Source: Pseudodesulfovibrio pelocollis
GTDB lineage: Bacteria > Desulfobacterota > Desulfovibrionia > Desulfovibrionales > Desulfovibrionaceae
DNA length: 64,000 nt
Assembly (NCBI RefSeq): GCF_030282845.1
Contig: NZ_JASTWE010000012.1
Span: 1 to 64,000 of the forward strand
Direction: 5' to 3'
In this document: positions 34,673 to 43,491 of the stretch, in pieces
Layout of the letters: every line of letters begins with the position of its first letter
Position numbering within the stretch: position 1 is the first letter of the stretch
Program-made: the position numbers and the translations under genes
The notes under the pieces: model-generated
What the model saw: the letters and a program-made list of their open reading frames with translations, nothing else
What the model was told of the DNA's origin: nothing
Databases searched by the model: none

Positions 34673-35902
34673 CTATCCCCGCGCCCAGCGAATGGTCTGA
34701 CGCAGGGCCTCGACCTTGGGCCGTGCCTCCTCTTCATCGCGGTAGTTGTTCACAAACTGCATCAGCTGAGGCTGGACCGCCTCGGCGACGGGGCACAGGC
34801 CCGGCCTGTATTCGACCTTCCCCTTGTAGAGGGGGCAGCGCACAGGGCATCCCTTTCCATAAAACGCTTCGTTCGCCATGACCGGCTCCAGATGAAGCGG
34901 AGCCCAGGCCGCATAGATTCCGTCACCGCCAAACGCGACATACCGATTGCGAAACTCCTTCCAGCTCCTGCCTGTCCTGGCCGCATCATACTTGGCGGCA
35001 AAGGAAAAATAGGCGTTGTTCGTGCCTGCCGGGTTGACCTGCGGAGCAAGAAACTCGCAACCTTCCTCTTCAATGACCGCCAGATACATGCCCGCGATTT
35101 TTCGGCGCATGGCCACGAACTCCTCGATGCGCTCGGTCTGGGCCAATCCCACTGCCGCCGCCACTTCCGGCATGCGGTAGTTCCAGCCAAAGCCGTCGTG
35201 GCGCTTGTATTCGGGTGACTGCAACTCCTCCTTGAGCACCTTGCGCACCCGCCCGTCGGAAGCGCTCAGACCCGCATAGCCCAGAGTGGCGAACTTGCGA
35301 ACGGCCACGGCCAACACCTCGTCGTTGGTGGTCACGATGCCGCCGTCGCCTGTCGTGATGTGCTTGGAGTTCTCGAAGCTGAAACTTGTCATGTGGCATA
35401 TGGACCCGGATTTTCTCCCCTTGTATTCTGCCAGGTGCGCCTGGGCAGCGTCCTCGATGACCACCAGACCGTGCTGGTCGGCCATCTCCATGAGGGGATC
35501 AAGGTCCGCTGGCAGTCCATAAAGGGACACCGGAATTATCGCCTTTGTTCGCTCCGTAATCTTGCTGGCCACGTCGTCCACATCAATATTGAAGGTCTGC
35601 GGGTCTATGTCGGCGATGACGGGTACCGCATTCTGGTGCAGGACCACGCTGGCCGTGCTGATGACTGTCAGGGCTGGCACAATGACCTCGTCGCCGGGGC
35701 CGACACCTGCCGCCGCCAGGCAGGCGTGCATGGTCGAGGTGCCCGAGTTCATCGTGATCCCGTATCTGGCGTCCACCTTGGCGCAAAATGCCTGCTCAAA
35801 CCGCTGGTTCATGTTGCCACAAGTGGAAGACATGAATTCCGAGTCCAGCACCTCTTTCAGGTACCTCATCTCGGCCTCCCCGAATCGCCATGTATTTTTC
35901 AT
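34673..35902 (-). CDS. DegT/DnrJ/EryC1/StrS aminotransferase
   Basis: A 409-aa PLP-dependent sugar aminotransferase. The fold type I motifs GTSTMHACLAAAG, DAAQAH and the PLP lysine in ENSKHITTGDGG (near residue 180) are present. It lacks close resemblance to LegC, having CGNMNQRFEQAF near residue 25. It may aminate the sugar used by the divergent NeuB-like synthase next to it. The C-terminus has several Cys (KGCPVRCPLYK, LCPVAE), unusual for the family. The ATG at 35902 was chosen because an upstream extension is not family-like. Overlaps the surface-carbohydrate gene by four bases. Confidence 0.83.
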   Translation of the reverse strand: MKNTWRFGEAEMRYLKEVLDSEFMSSTCGNMNQRFEQAFCAKVDARYGITMNSGTSTMHACLAAAGVGPGDEVIVPALTVISTASVVLHQNAVPVIADIDPQTFNIDVDDVASKITERTKAIIPVSLYGLPADLDPLMEMADQHGLVVIEDAAQAHLAEYKGRKSGSICHMTSFSFENSKHITTGDGGIVTTNDEVLAVAVRKFATLGYAGLSASDGRVRKVLKEELQSPEYKRHDGFGWNYRMPEVAAAVGLAQTERIEEFVAMRRKIAGMYLAVIEEEGCEFLAPQVNPAGTNNAYFSFAAKYDAARTGRSWKEFRNRYVAFGGDGIYAAWAPLHLEPVMANEAFYGKGCPVRCPLYKGKVEYRPGLCPVAEAVQPQLMQFVNNYRDEEEARPKVEALRQTIRWARG

Positions 35903-38013
35903 TGTTCTGCTCCGGATAGTTTCTGCTCGTACTGCTGGACCAACTGGCTCACGATACTTGAATACCTCTCGACTTCCCACAGGCGCACATTGCCAAAAAT
36001 CCAATCCTGGTCCTTGCCCTCCTCGTATGGGACCACGGTGTCGGACGGCAAACGGAAGGGGACTCGCCTCGACTTCAGAACCTCCTCATGGATGGCTTGG
36101 GCCGCCCTCTTGCAGGCCAAACCGTCAATGTCGCCGTAATGGGCTCGCGTGATTTCACCAACCACGGCTTCGTCCGCATTGGACCTGCCCAGTTCAACCC
36201 CGTTGATGAGCTCCCTGAGCTCTTCGCATTGTTGGCAGGAAGGCGACAGCCTGGAAATGGGCAAATACTCCGGTGTCGGATCAGCAAAGCTCAAGGCCGG
36301 AATTGACAGGAAATGCCCTTCAAGGGCGGTCGTCGATCCCGCATGGATGATCAGGTCAACGCAAGAGAGCAGAACCGGCATGTATTCATCCATGATAACA
36401 GGGACTTTCATCTGCCGCTTCTTGAAGAAGGACTCATATGCCTCCACGCGCTCACCCGGGTGGGGGCGCATGATAAAATTCCACCTGTCCCCCATCTCCC
36501 GGTACAGACGATGAAGGGCATCCAGCCAGGTGGCCCGGCCCTTTTTGCACATGCCGACATAGGCCTCCACCATGGGGTCCAATTGCTCGGCCCGGCCCTT
36601 TTTGCGGGCCGATTCCGGGATAGCCGTGGCGGGATCGCGGTCAGCATGCGCCCAGCGCGCGCAAAAAATCATTACCGGCTTTTCGGGGTCCAGCCCGTAC
36701 TGCTTGAGGTAGGCTTCTTTTGAAGGAAGGTACGGACCCAGCGAGCCCATCCTGTAGATATCGAAAAGCATGGCCCCGACCGAAATGGTCGCCTCCTGGG
36801 GCATGTACCCGAAGGTTGATGTGACATCCGCCGGCTCGGGGCCGGACATGACCTCCAGATCCACGAGATCGGAATAATCGTTTTTCCCGATCCACCAACT
36901 TCTTCTGCCCTCATCCGCATATTCCCAACTCGAATAGGTATGCCCCGCTTCCTCCCGGCGGACAATGGAGACGACATTGCGGGCACGGGCAAACTGGGCC
37001 AACTCGAACTTGAATGGCGTGGTCCGTTCGCCCCAGACCACGGCGTGTGGCAAGAGCTCCACCAGGCTCTCCTTCAGTCGGTTCAGTGACGGGCGCACAT
37101 AGGTTTCGTAGCCCATTCTTTCAAGCCACAGGCGAAGGAGCAGGACGATGAAAAGGTCGCGCTGCTTGCGTCCGACGCAGAGCAGGATGCGTTTTTTCCC
37201 GGGCTCCCGGGGCGGTGTGGCAGAGAAGAGGTGGCATCGCAGCTGCGCCAGTTCTGTCGCCATCGGTTCGGCAACCGCGCCCCTGGCAAGGGACAATCGG
37301 CTCATCCACCCTTCGTGGTCCCTTTCAAGCAGCCGGTCCAGGCCCTCATCCATCTGCCCGCGCCTGGCCACCGCTTCCCCTTCCAGATAAATCCTGGCTG
37401 GCGCGAACAGCGGGAATTCCCTCGCGATGGACCGGGCGGTTTCCGTCATCACCGGGTCTCCCCACGCCTTGCCCAGCAACTGCCGGAGAAAGGATGATGG
37501 CGGGGCGGCCAATGCCGTCTTCCCGGCAACGCGCAACAGGAACCACGCGGTATCGACAAGGACGCGCTCCGGCATTTTCCCGAATTCCAGCATGTCACGG
37601 CAAACCATGGCTTGCACCGGGAAGCACACCTTTTCCAGGTCCTCCAACTGCCGGACGCTGCGGCAGACAACGGCAGGACGATGGCGCAGCACAAACTGCT
37701 TTATCGCGTACTCGTCTTCATTGCGCACCTTGAGCGACGTGCGGCCTATGTCCATGACCAGGGGGATTCCAGCGGGCATGTCCACGAATTGGACAAACCT
37801 GGGGCCAGGGCACAGGGAGTCAACGACGGCAAGAATGATATCGGCCTCCCTGCACGCCTCCCCTGCCGCGTTCGACGGCCCCCACATGGCCCCGGGCGGC
37901 GTCTCCCCGCCGCCGAAGTGGTGGCACAAACAATCATGCCCCATTTGGGTGTACGCCGTGATCTGTGCCGAAACACGTGGATCAGAGGAGTTCGTGAGAA
38001 TGGCTATGCGCAT
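35899..38013 (-). CDS. Surface carbohydrate biosynthesis protein (GT-B-like, large)
   Basis: A 704-aa cytoplasmic protein. The C-terminal half shows RPHPGERVEAYESF near residue 514 and HAGSTTALEGHFLSIP near 555, typical of the surface-carbohydrate/CDP-glycerol-phosphotransferase-like group. The first 200 residues resemble a separate GT-B-like domain (MRIAILTNSSDPRVSAQ). Together this may be a fused glycosyltransferase. The start at ATG 38013 was chosen because upstream sequence belongs to the neighbouring gene. It overlaps the propeller-like gene by ten bases and the aminotransferase by four. Linkage and sugar are unknown. Confidence 0.72.
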   Translation of the reverse strand: MRIAILTNSSDPRVSAQITAYTQMGHDCLCHHFGGGETPPGAMWGPSNAAGEACREADIILAVVDSLCPGPRFVQFVDMPAGIPLVMDIGRTSLKVRNEDEYAIKQFVLRHRPAVVCRSVRQLEDLEKVCFPVQAMVCRDMLEFGKMPERVLVDTAWFLLRVAGKTALAAPPSSFLRQLLGKAWGDPVMTETARSIAREFPLFAPARIYLEGEAVARRGQMDEGLDRLLERDHEGWMSRLSLARGAVAEPMATELAQLRCHLFSATPPREPGKKRILLCVGRKQRDLFIVLLLRLWLERMGYETYVRPSLNRLKESLVELLPHAVVWGERTTPFKFELAQFARARNVVSIVRREEAGHTYSSWEYADEGRRSWWIGKNDYSDLVDLEVMSGPEPADVTSTFGYMPQEATISVGAMLFDIYRMGSLGPYLPSKEAYLKQYGLDPEKPVMIFCARWAHADRDPATAIPESARKKGRAEQLDPMVEAYVGMCKKGRATWLDALHRLYREMGDRWNFIMRPHPGERVEAYESFFKKRQMKVPVIMDEYMPVLLSCVDLIIHAGSTTALEGHFLSIPALSFADPTPEYLPISRLSPSCQQCEELRELINGVELGRSNADEAVVGEITRAHYGDIDGLACKRAAQAIHEEVLKSRRVPFRLPSDTVVPYEEGKDQDWIFGNVRLWEVERYSSIVSQLVQQYEQKLSGAEQ

Positions 38014-39032
38014 GGAGACGTCTCTCCTCTGCCCAGGTCCGCTGAAGGAATCGAGAGCAAAAACTCCAACGGGATCAGCGTCACCGGCGCGCCATCCGCC
38101 CGGAGCACGCAAACACCGCCAGGGATCGCGATCATCTGGACAACCCTCTCTGGGCCGGAAAGACGGCAAACACCGACAACAACACCGCGTCTGTCGCAAA
38201 TGGATATCTCGTGGTTGGTGGCAACCACGACCAAGCCCCCGCAGCACAGATAGCCCTTTGGAGACTGTGGCAGACTGGTGCGGAACACTGTCTTGGGCGC
38301 ACGGGTTTCAAGTCCCATGGTGGCAAGGCTGGGAAACCAGGAATCACCAAGCGCCAACCCCTGCTCCGTTTCGACGAACTCGCGTGGCAGAAACAGTGGC
38401 CCTGCAACGTGATGTCGAAGGTCACCAAGGGTCTCCGCATCAACGGAAAACACCAACCGTGGATGGTTCTTCACGGAATAGTCGCCAATGATGTACAATC
38501 GCCCGTTCCAGACTTTACAGGCAACAATCCGGGACACGCTTTCCGATCCAACCCCCAGGGATTCCAGGGTGAATTCCATTTCCAGCCGCCCGGCCCCATC
38601 CAGGCGGGCGAACCGGCGGCTGATGCTGCCAGCCACCCAGAGGGTGTCGCCACTCCCGCAACAGACTGCCCGCTCAAAGGCGGGGTGCTCAAGTGAGCGG
38701 GTATGCTTACCGTTGCGGAAGCAGTGGATGGTAGGCTGTGAATGCTCAGTCACCACCAGCGTATTCCTGCCTGCCCAATATCCCAAATGGAAGCCCGCAT
38801 TGATAATGCTGCCACTCAACACCGTTCCCGGCACAGGCCCGTCGTGGAGTTGGGCATGGCGCTCGATCTCGTCGCCAGAGAGCACGAATTGCCTGCTGCC
38901 AAGGCAAGACCACTCGTTGCCCCAGACAAAGGCCGCATCCTGGCCGTTGGCCACGACACTGTCGGCAAGCCTGTCCGTGACAAAGGCGAGATGGTCAAGC
39001 CGCATTGATGGTATCTTGTTTTGCTCTGACAC
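38004..39032 (-). CDS. Hypothetical beta-propeller-like protein
   Basis: A 342-aa protein without a named family. Repeated units with GDTLWVAG, NGRLYIIGDYS and GLVVVATNHE every 40-50 residues suggest a beta-propeller. The start GTG at 39032 has AAGGGA at ribosome-binding distance; ATG 39005 lacks one. It is interleaved with its neighbours: it overlaps the 427-aa protein gene by 38 bases and the surface-carbohydrate gene by 10. Such heavy overlap suggests the three genes moved together and act together. No signal peptide is evident, so it is likely cytoplasmic. Confidence 0.62.
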   Translation of the reverse strand: MSEQNKIPSMRLDHLAFVTDRLADSVVANGQDAAFVWGNEWSCLGSRQFVLSGDEIERHAQLHDGPVPGTVLSGSIINAGFHLGYWAGRNTLVVTEHSQPTIHCFRNGKHTRSLEHPAFERAVCCGSGDTLWVAGSISRRFARLDGAGRLEMEFTLESLGVGSESVSRIVACKVWNGRLYIIGDYSVKNHPRLVFSVDAETLGDLRHHVAGPLFLPREFVETEQGLALGDSWFPSLATMGLETRAPKTVFRTSLPQSPKGYLCCGGLVVVATNHEISICDRRGVVVGVCRLSGPERVVQMIAIPGGVCVLRADGAPVTLIPLEFLLSIPSADLGRGETSPCA

Positions 39033-40278
39033 GCTGGCCCATCCCTTGATCCTTGAAAATGGAATAACGCAACAAATCGAAGGAACTGCGTACGATCAGA
39101 GACGCCTCTTCCTGAACGTTGACCCCTTTGACGCGCCCGCCAAGCAGCAGTTTTTCGTATTGGCCAAGCATGGCCAGTGTACCCACCAGCACATGTTCCG
39201 TCATTTCAAACACCTGGGGGAAGGCTTGCCGCCCCCAGATGTAGCCGCCAGATGGCAAGACCGGTCGCATGGTCCGCTTTTCAAAGCTCCAATAGCCATC
39301 GCGAGGCTCAAAACGGTCAGAGTCGTCATAGTGACCACGCTCAATGCCCTGCCGCACCATAAAGAAAATTTGTCCTGCCAATTCGGCAGTATCAACCTCC
39401 ACAGGGGGTCTGTTCCTGCCGATTGCCTTCACCACACGGCCCATTCCCTGCTTCGTCACCCCAAACAGGGTCACACTCAGGCTTTCCGCGCCGGGAAACG
39501 CATCATCACACAGGTGCAACACGGTCCGGTTCCTGCCATCGGTCCCAAGCAGGACCACCGGCACCTGGCCGCGCCCATCCAATCCGACATACTTTGGAGA
39601 AAAGTTCCGGTCGTACGAACCCCGGAACACAAATGAAGCCAGCCCTCCCTCACGCAGCCACCTGACGGCGTTCTCCCGGTCACACGACGACTCCAAGGGG
39701 ATGCGCGGCTCTTGCGCTCTCTCGGCTATGCGAAGCAGGTCCTGCTCCCAGGCGTAGTCAAAGGGGGCACTGCGCAGCCAGCCATCCCCTTGAGGACCGT
39801 CGCCGGAGACAAGCGGAAACATCTCGCTGACATGAAGGATCTTGTACAGGGCACGCAGTTGACAGGGATGCTCGCTCGCCTTGCGGCATGAGGCAACCAC
39901 ATGAGACGGGTCCGCCTCATGAATCTTCAAGGCGCTCGCCAACATCCGGCCGGAAAGGAGCGGAGCATACCCCGATAAGACCGCCACAGGAGCCTCCTTG
40001 TCCATGCCGCCTGCTCCCAGGGCGCGAAAAAACTGCTCGCTGTTTTCGGGAAGAGACAGAGAAAGAACCCGGCCTGGAACACGGAAGACCCCCAGTCCTC
40101 GCGACGCAAGCCGCCGGGCCATGGCTTCGCTGCCGACAGCAGCCATTATTCGCCCACCCCCGGCACTCTCTCGGATACTCCCGATCAACCGGGCAAGGCC
40201 GCTATCCAGGTACTCTTCAAGCCAGACGTCTCCCTCGGGTTCGGGAAACCGGAGAACTACGGTATGCTTCTTGTTCAT
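38995..40278 (-). CDS. Uncharacterised protein of the glycan island
   Basis: A 427-aa protein I do not recognise. The N-terminal region (AVLSGYAPLLSGRMLASALKIHEADPSHVVASC) is reminiscent of the middle of CMP-sugar synthetases, so it could hold a degenerate nucleotidyltransferase fold, but the LAR-SKG nucleotide-binding start is missing. The C-terminal part has GYIWGRQAFPQV and several basic runs. It lies 11 bases after the cytidylyltransferase gene and overlaps the propeller-like gene by 38 bases. Its operon place suggests a role in nonulosonic acid transfer or assembly. Confidence 0.6.
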   Translation of the reverse strand: MNKKHTVVLRFPEPEGDVWLEEYLDSGLARLIGSIRESAGGGRIMAAVGSEAMARRLASRGLGVFRVPGRVLSLSLPENSEQFFRALGAGGMDKEAPVAVLSGYAPLLSGRMLASALKIHEADPSHVVASCRKASEHPCQLRALYKILHVSEMFPLVSGDGPQGDGWLRSAPFDYAWEQDLLRIAERAQEPRIPLESSCDRENAVRWLREGGLASFVFRGSYDRNFSPKYVGLDGRGQVPVVLLGTDGRNRTVLHLCDDAFPGAESLSVTLFGVTKQGMGRVVKAIGRNRPPVEVDTAELAGQIFFMVRQGIERGHYDDSDRFEPRDGYWSFEKRTMRPVLPSGGYIWGRQAFPQVFEMTEHVLVGTLAMLGQYEKLLLGGRVKGVNVQEEASLIVRSSFDLLRYSIFKDQGMGQRVRAKQDTINAA

Positions 40279-40289
40279 CTCTTTGTGGC

Positions 40290-40979
40290 CTATGCTATTG
40301 TGTACAGCTCTCTTGAAAGCACTTGCTCTGCCAGAACAAGATCCGTCAGTGAATCGATATCTATCAACTCTGCCGGATGATCAAGGACATGGCAGTAAGG
40401 GTTGTCTACCCGACCTCGACGATGGCCATAAAAGGTTCCGTACGATCTGACCCAGGCCATGCCCTGCTCGTTGAGACGGTTACTGTCTTCAATGACCGTC
40501 ACCGTGCCTCCTTCTCCCATCCGGACAAAACTGTTGCGTTGCGTTTGGATTCTCCTGGCAGTGTAGACCGGGCTGAATCCCTGCAATCCCTTGTTCACCA
40601 GTTCGTTGATGACACGAGACTGCCGGAAGGGGTGCGTCGGATACAGGCTGGCCGAAAAATCGGGCACATATCCCTCTTCCTCCCGAAGCCACTCATGGAG
40701 CTGTTGTTCCACCTCGCCAGGCCTGACGGAATCGCCGCCGAGATGCTCGGGCCTCAAAAAAGGAACCTCCGCTCCGTAGTCCCGGGCGATCTGGGCGATT
40801 CTCTCGCTGTCGGTCGAGACGATCACTCGTTCGAAGGCGGGCACGGCCAGGGCCACCTCAATGGTCCAGGCCAACAACGGCTTGCCATGGAGCGTGCGGA
40901 TGTTCTTGTGCTTGAGGCCCTTGGAATTGGCTCTGGCCAAAATGATGGCCAAGGCTTTTTTATTGTTTTCTTCAGGCAT
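40290..40979 (-). CDS. neuA: CMP-nonulosonic acid synthetase (NeuA/PtmB/LegF-like)
   Basis: A 229-aa cytidylyltransferase with the nucleotide-binding motif LARANSKGLKHKN at residues 14-26 and VIVSTDSE near 52, close to standard CMP-sialic acid synthetases. It activates the sugar acid with CTP before transfer. Its closest pathway role is LegF/PtmB, given LegI and LegB in the same island. The ATG at 40979 lies eight bases inside the 2-epimerase gene, which precedes it in the operon. Substrate specificity is inferred. Confidence 0.88.
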   Translation of the reverse strand: MPEENNKKALAIILARANSKGLKHKNIRTLHGKPLLAWTIEVALAVPAFERVIVSTDSERIAQIARDYGAEVPFLRPEHLGGDSVRPGEVEQQLHEWLREEEGYVPDFSASLYPTHPFRQSRVINELVNKGLQGFSPVYTARRIQTQRNSFVRMGEGGTVTVIEDSNRLNEQGMAWVRSYGTFYGHRRGRVDNPYCHVLDHPAELIDIDSLTDLVLAEQVLSRELYTIA

Positions 40980-42069
40980 GTGACGCCCACCCCCGTTCAG
41001 CCAAATCCTCCACGATGCGCAGGGCGGCCCGTCCATCCCACAGCTTTGGCCTGGCAGACCCTCTCCCTGCCCCGTTCAAGCCCAGGAAAGCCTCTTCGAT
41101 CCCTTGGGGTTCCACCAGTCGGTTCGTCCCCTCCGAGCAGGTTATGGGTCTCTCGGTGTTGGGCCGAACAGTCAAACAGGGAACACCCAGGACAGTGGTC
41201 TCCTCCTGTATGCCCCCGGAATCGGTGACAACGGCTCTTGCCCCGACAACCAAAGACATGAACCCGATGTAGGGAGCGGGGTCGCAAAGCCGGACACCGC
41301 CCGCGCGCAGGCGCGAGTCATGGCCATCCTTCTCCAACGCGGCCAGCGTTCTCGGATGGCAGGGCCAAATGACGGGAACACTTTTTCCCATGCTCACAAG
41401 GGCGTTGACGATGCTCTCCAATCGTTGGGGGATGTCCGTATTGCTGGGCCGATGCAGTGTCACCACGACATATTCGCCCCGCTTGACTCCGAAGGCTTCC
41501 CACTGTTTGGCCGCTTCAAACGACGGCAGGAATGAGAGGAGCGAATCGATCATGCAATTGCCGACACACGTGATTTTCTCTTGGGCGATTCCTTCGCGAA
41601 GAAGGTTATCCGTGGCGTCCGGAGAAGGCGTCCAGTGAATGGATGCCAGGCTGTCCGTGAGCCTGCGGTTGATCTCTTCGGGCATGGTGTCGTCAAAGCT
41701 GCGCAGACCAGCCTCCAGGTGGGCAACGGGGACATGGAGCTTGGATGCGGCCAAGGCACAGGCCAGAGTCGAATTCACATCCCCGGGGACAATAACCAGA
41801 TCCGGCCTGCTTTCCTGCAAAAACGCTTCATATCCGATCAGGACCGCCGCCGTTTGCCGGGCATGCGACCCTGACCCCGCCCTCAGGTTGACGACCGGCC
41901 GGGGCAGCTTCAACTCATCCCAGAAGGCACTGGAAAGCAGGTGGTCGTAGTGTTGACCGGTGTGAACCAGCTCAAGCTCGTAAGAGCCGCTGGCCGAGAG
42001 GGCGCTCCAGACAGGGGCTATCTTCATGTAATTCGGCCGGGTCGCCACCATCAGGTGTATTCGCTTCAT
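40972..42069 (-). CDS. UDP-GlcNAc 2-epimerase family (WecB-like)
   Basis: A 365-aa GT-B-like epimerase with ATRPNYMK at residues 9-16, HTGQHYD, PGDVNSTLA, HLEAGLRSFD and VTDSGG. The hydrolysing NeuC/LegG enzymes usually carry a RAD(Y/F)G start; here it is RPNYMK as in non-hydrolysing WecB. So it may provide ManNAc-type sugar rather than free mannosamine. In the legionaminic pathway this step would need LegG; whether this enzyme fills it is open. First gene of the nine-gene overlapping operon ending at 31792. Leader copy E lies just upstream. Confidence 0.83.
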   Translation of the reverse strand: MKRIHLMVATRPNYMKIAPVWSALSASGSYELELVHTGQHYDHLLSSAFWDELKLPRPVVNLRAGSGSHARQTAAVLIGYEAFLQESRPDLVIVPGDVNSTLACALAASKLHVPVAHLEAGLRSFDDTMPEEINRRLTDSLASIHWTPSPDATDNLLREGIAQEKITCVGNCMIDSLLSFLPSFEAAKQWEAFGVKRGEYVVVTLHRPSNTDIPQRLESIVNALVSMGKSVPVIWPCHPRTLAALEKDGHDSRLRAGGVRLCDPAPYIGFMSLVVGARAVVTDSGGIQEETTVLGVPCLTVRPNTERPITCSEGTNRLVEPQGIEEAFLGLNGAGRGSARPKLWDGRAALRIVEDLAERGWASHA

Positions 42070-42100
42070 ATCCTCACCCTCTTTCGCTTTTCCCCGCGCC

Positions 42101-42130
42101 CTGTTCTGGAACGCCTTGTCGCTTCACGTG
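42101..42130 (-). repeat. Intergenic leader-family member E (upstream of the 2-epimerase)
   Basis: On the minus strand it reads CACGTGAAGCGACAAGGCGTTCCAG. It shares CA(C/T)GTGAA and ACAAGGCG with 30424-30499 in the same order, separated by a two-base gap difference. Only about 30 bases can be matched. It lies 32-60 bases before the ATG at 42069. Confidence 0.4.
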
Positions 42131-42201
42131 GATGACAGCCCCACACTGTTGTGCGAACTTACTCAAGTGAAACAAGTGCATTACGCGATCATCCTGGCCG
42201 A

Positions 42202-43491
42202 CTACGTCGCGTCGGCTTGGTTCGTTCTTTCGCGGCCGTCGGCATCCATGCGAATTGCGGACGCCACGCCGGGTCTTCCCAGTTCGGCATACATGGTCAC
42301 GAGACGTTCGGCATCGTGGGACCAGGCATATTTTCCCAGGGCCGCCTTGCGGCCATTTCTTGCCCGCAGCCGGGCCAATTCCGGGTTGGCGTGGATGAAC
42401 TCAAGCTGGGAGCACATATCCCTTGCATCGTTGCACTTGAAGACAAAGCCAGCGTCCGCATCCTCGACAATCCGCTTGAGCGGCCTGCAGTCGCTAACAA
42501 GAATTGGCTTCTCGCAGATCATGTACTGGAAAAGCTTGTGCGGAACCGTTGTCTGCGTGTGCTCGAAATCATTGTGGGGAACCAGACAGACGCGACTGGC
42601 GTGGATGTAGCTATTGACACTCTCAAAGGGCTGCCAATTGATGGTTTCAACAGCGTTGGAAACCCCCAGAGCCTTTGCCCGGTTCCGAATCATGGCCGCA
42701 TTGGAATTGTCGGTCCCCACAAACGTGAGAAGGAAATTCGGGATCGTGTGGACAGCCAAAGCCGCGCACTCAAGGGCAGTATCCCAACCCCGATGCGGAC
42801 CAATGCCCCCGATAAAGGAAACCATCCATCTCTCCTCGTAGCGCTTGAGGATTGCTTCGGATGCCTGCTCCGCAGGGTAGTTGAAGGTGGTTTCATCTTC
42901 AGTGTTGGAAACAATCGTGACCATGTCCGACGGGATCTGGTATCGGGCAAACCGCTCGGCCGCTTCGGGCACCACCACGATCACGCGCTCGCATTTTTTC
43001 AGGGCTTTTTTCTCATGCCATTGCCACATGGGATAATTGAACAGGATGGACGCCTTCAGACGCATGAGGGGCCTCAGGTTCGAACGCCAGGCTCGCTTGG
43101 CGGCAGGCATGTTCTCGTGAAAATCAGCCACCACAGGCAGGCCGCGCGGCCCTGCGCAATCAAGCACCAACGGGAGATAGGGGAAATCATGCACATGAAC
43201 GATGTCGGGCCGACACCGATCCAGGAACTGTTCCACGACGGGCTTGACCCAGGCCTCGCGCAGGGTGAAGTTGGCCCGCCGCTTCTGGAACCAGCTCGGC
43301 GGCCCTGTCACCTCTGCGCGAAGGATGTCGATGCCCGGCTCAAATGCCTCCGACTCCTCAGGATGGTCTGCGGTTTTTTTCGTGCAGATGGTGATATGAT
43401 GCCCGGCGGCCGCCAATGCACGAGCCTCCTTAACAATTCGAATGTCTGGAGGAAATCCGTTGTTGCTGAGATGAATCATGGCAATGTGCAT
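42202..43491 (-). CDS. GT4-type glycosyltransferase
   Basis: A 429-aa GT-B retaining glycosyltransferase. The N-terminal MIHLSNNGFPPDIRI and later FIGGIGPHRGWDTAL, with FEHTQTTVPHKLFQYM and PILVSDC, show the GT4 donor-binding E-x7-E-like end. It probably adds a sugar to a lipid-linked glycan or protein at the cytoplasmic face. I choose ATG 43491. A GTG at 43560 is possible but adds residues not typical of the family. It is the first gene of the island as transcribed, with a 555-base gap upstream and 132 bases downstream. Confidence 0.82.
   Translation of the reverse strand: MHIAMIHLSNNGFPPDIRIVKEARALAAAGHHITICTKKTADHPEESEAFEPGIDILRAEVTGPPSWFQKRRANFTLREAWVKPVVEQFLDRCRPDIVHVHDFPYLPLVLDCAGPRGLPVVADFHENMPAAKRAWRSNLRPLMRLKASILFNYPMWQWHEKKALKKCERVIVVVPEAAERFARYQIPSDMVTIVSNTEDETTFNYPAEQASEAILKRYEERWMVSFIGGIGPHRGWDTALECAALAVHTIPNFLLTFVGTDNSNAAMIRNRAKALGVSNAVETINWQPFESVNSYIHASRVCLVPHNDFEHTQTTVPHKLFQYMICEKPILVSDCRPLKRIVEDADAGFVFKCNDARDMCSQLEFIHANPELARLRARNGRKAALGKYAWSHDAERLVTMYAELGRPGVASAIRMDADGRERTNQADAT

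Noticed and set aside
40972-42069. Assignment of the 2-epimerase as NeuC/LegG hydrolysing enzyme
   Set aside because: The RAD(Y/F)G start of that group is missing; RPNYMK fits the non-hydrolysing WecB type.
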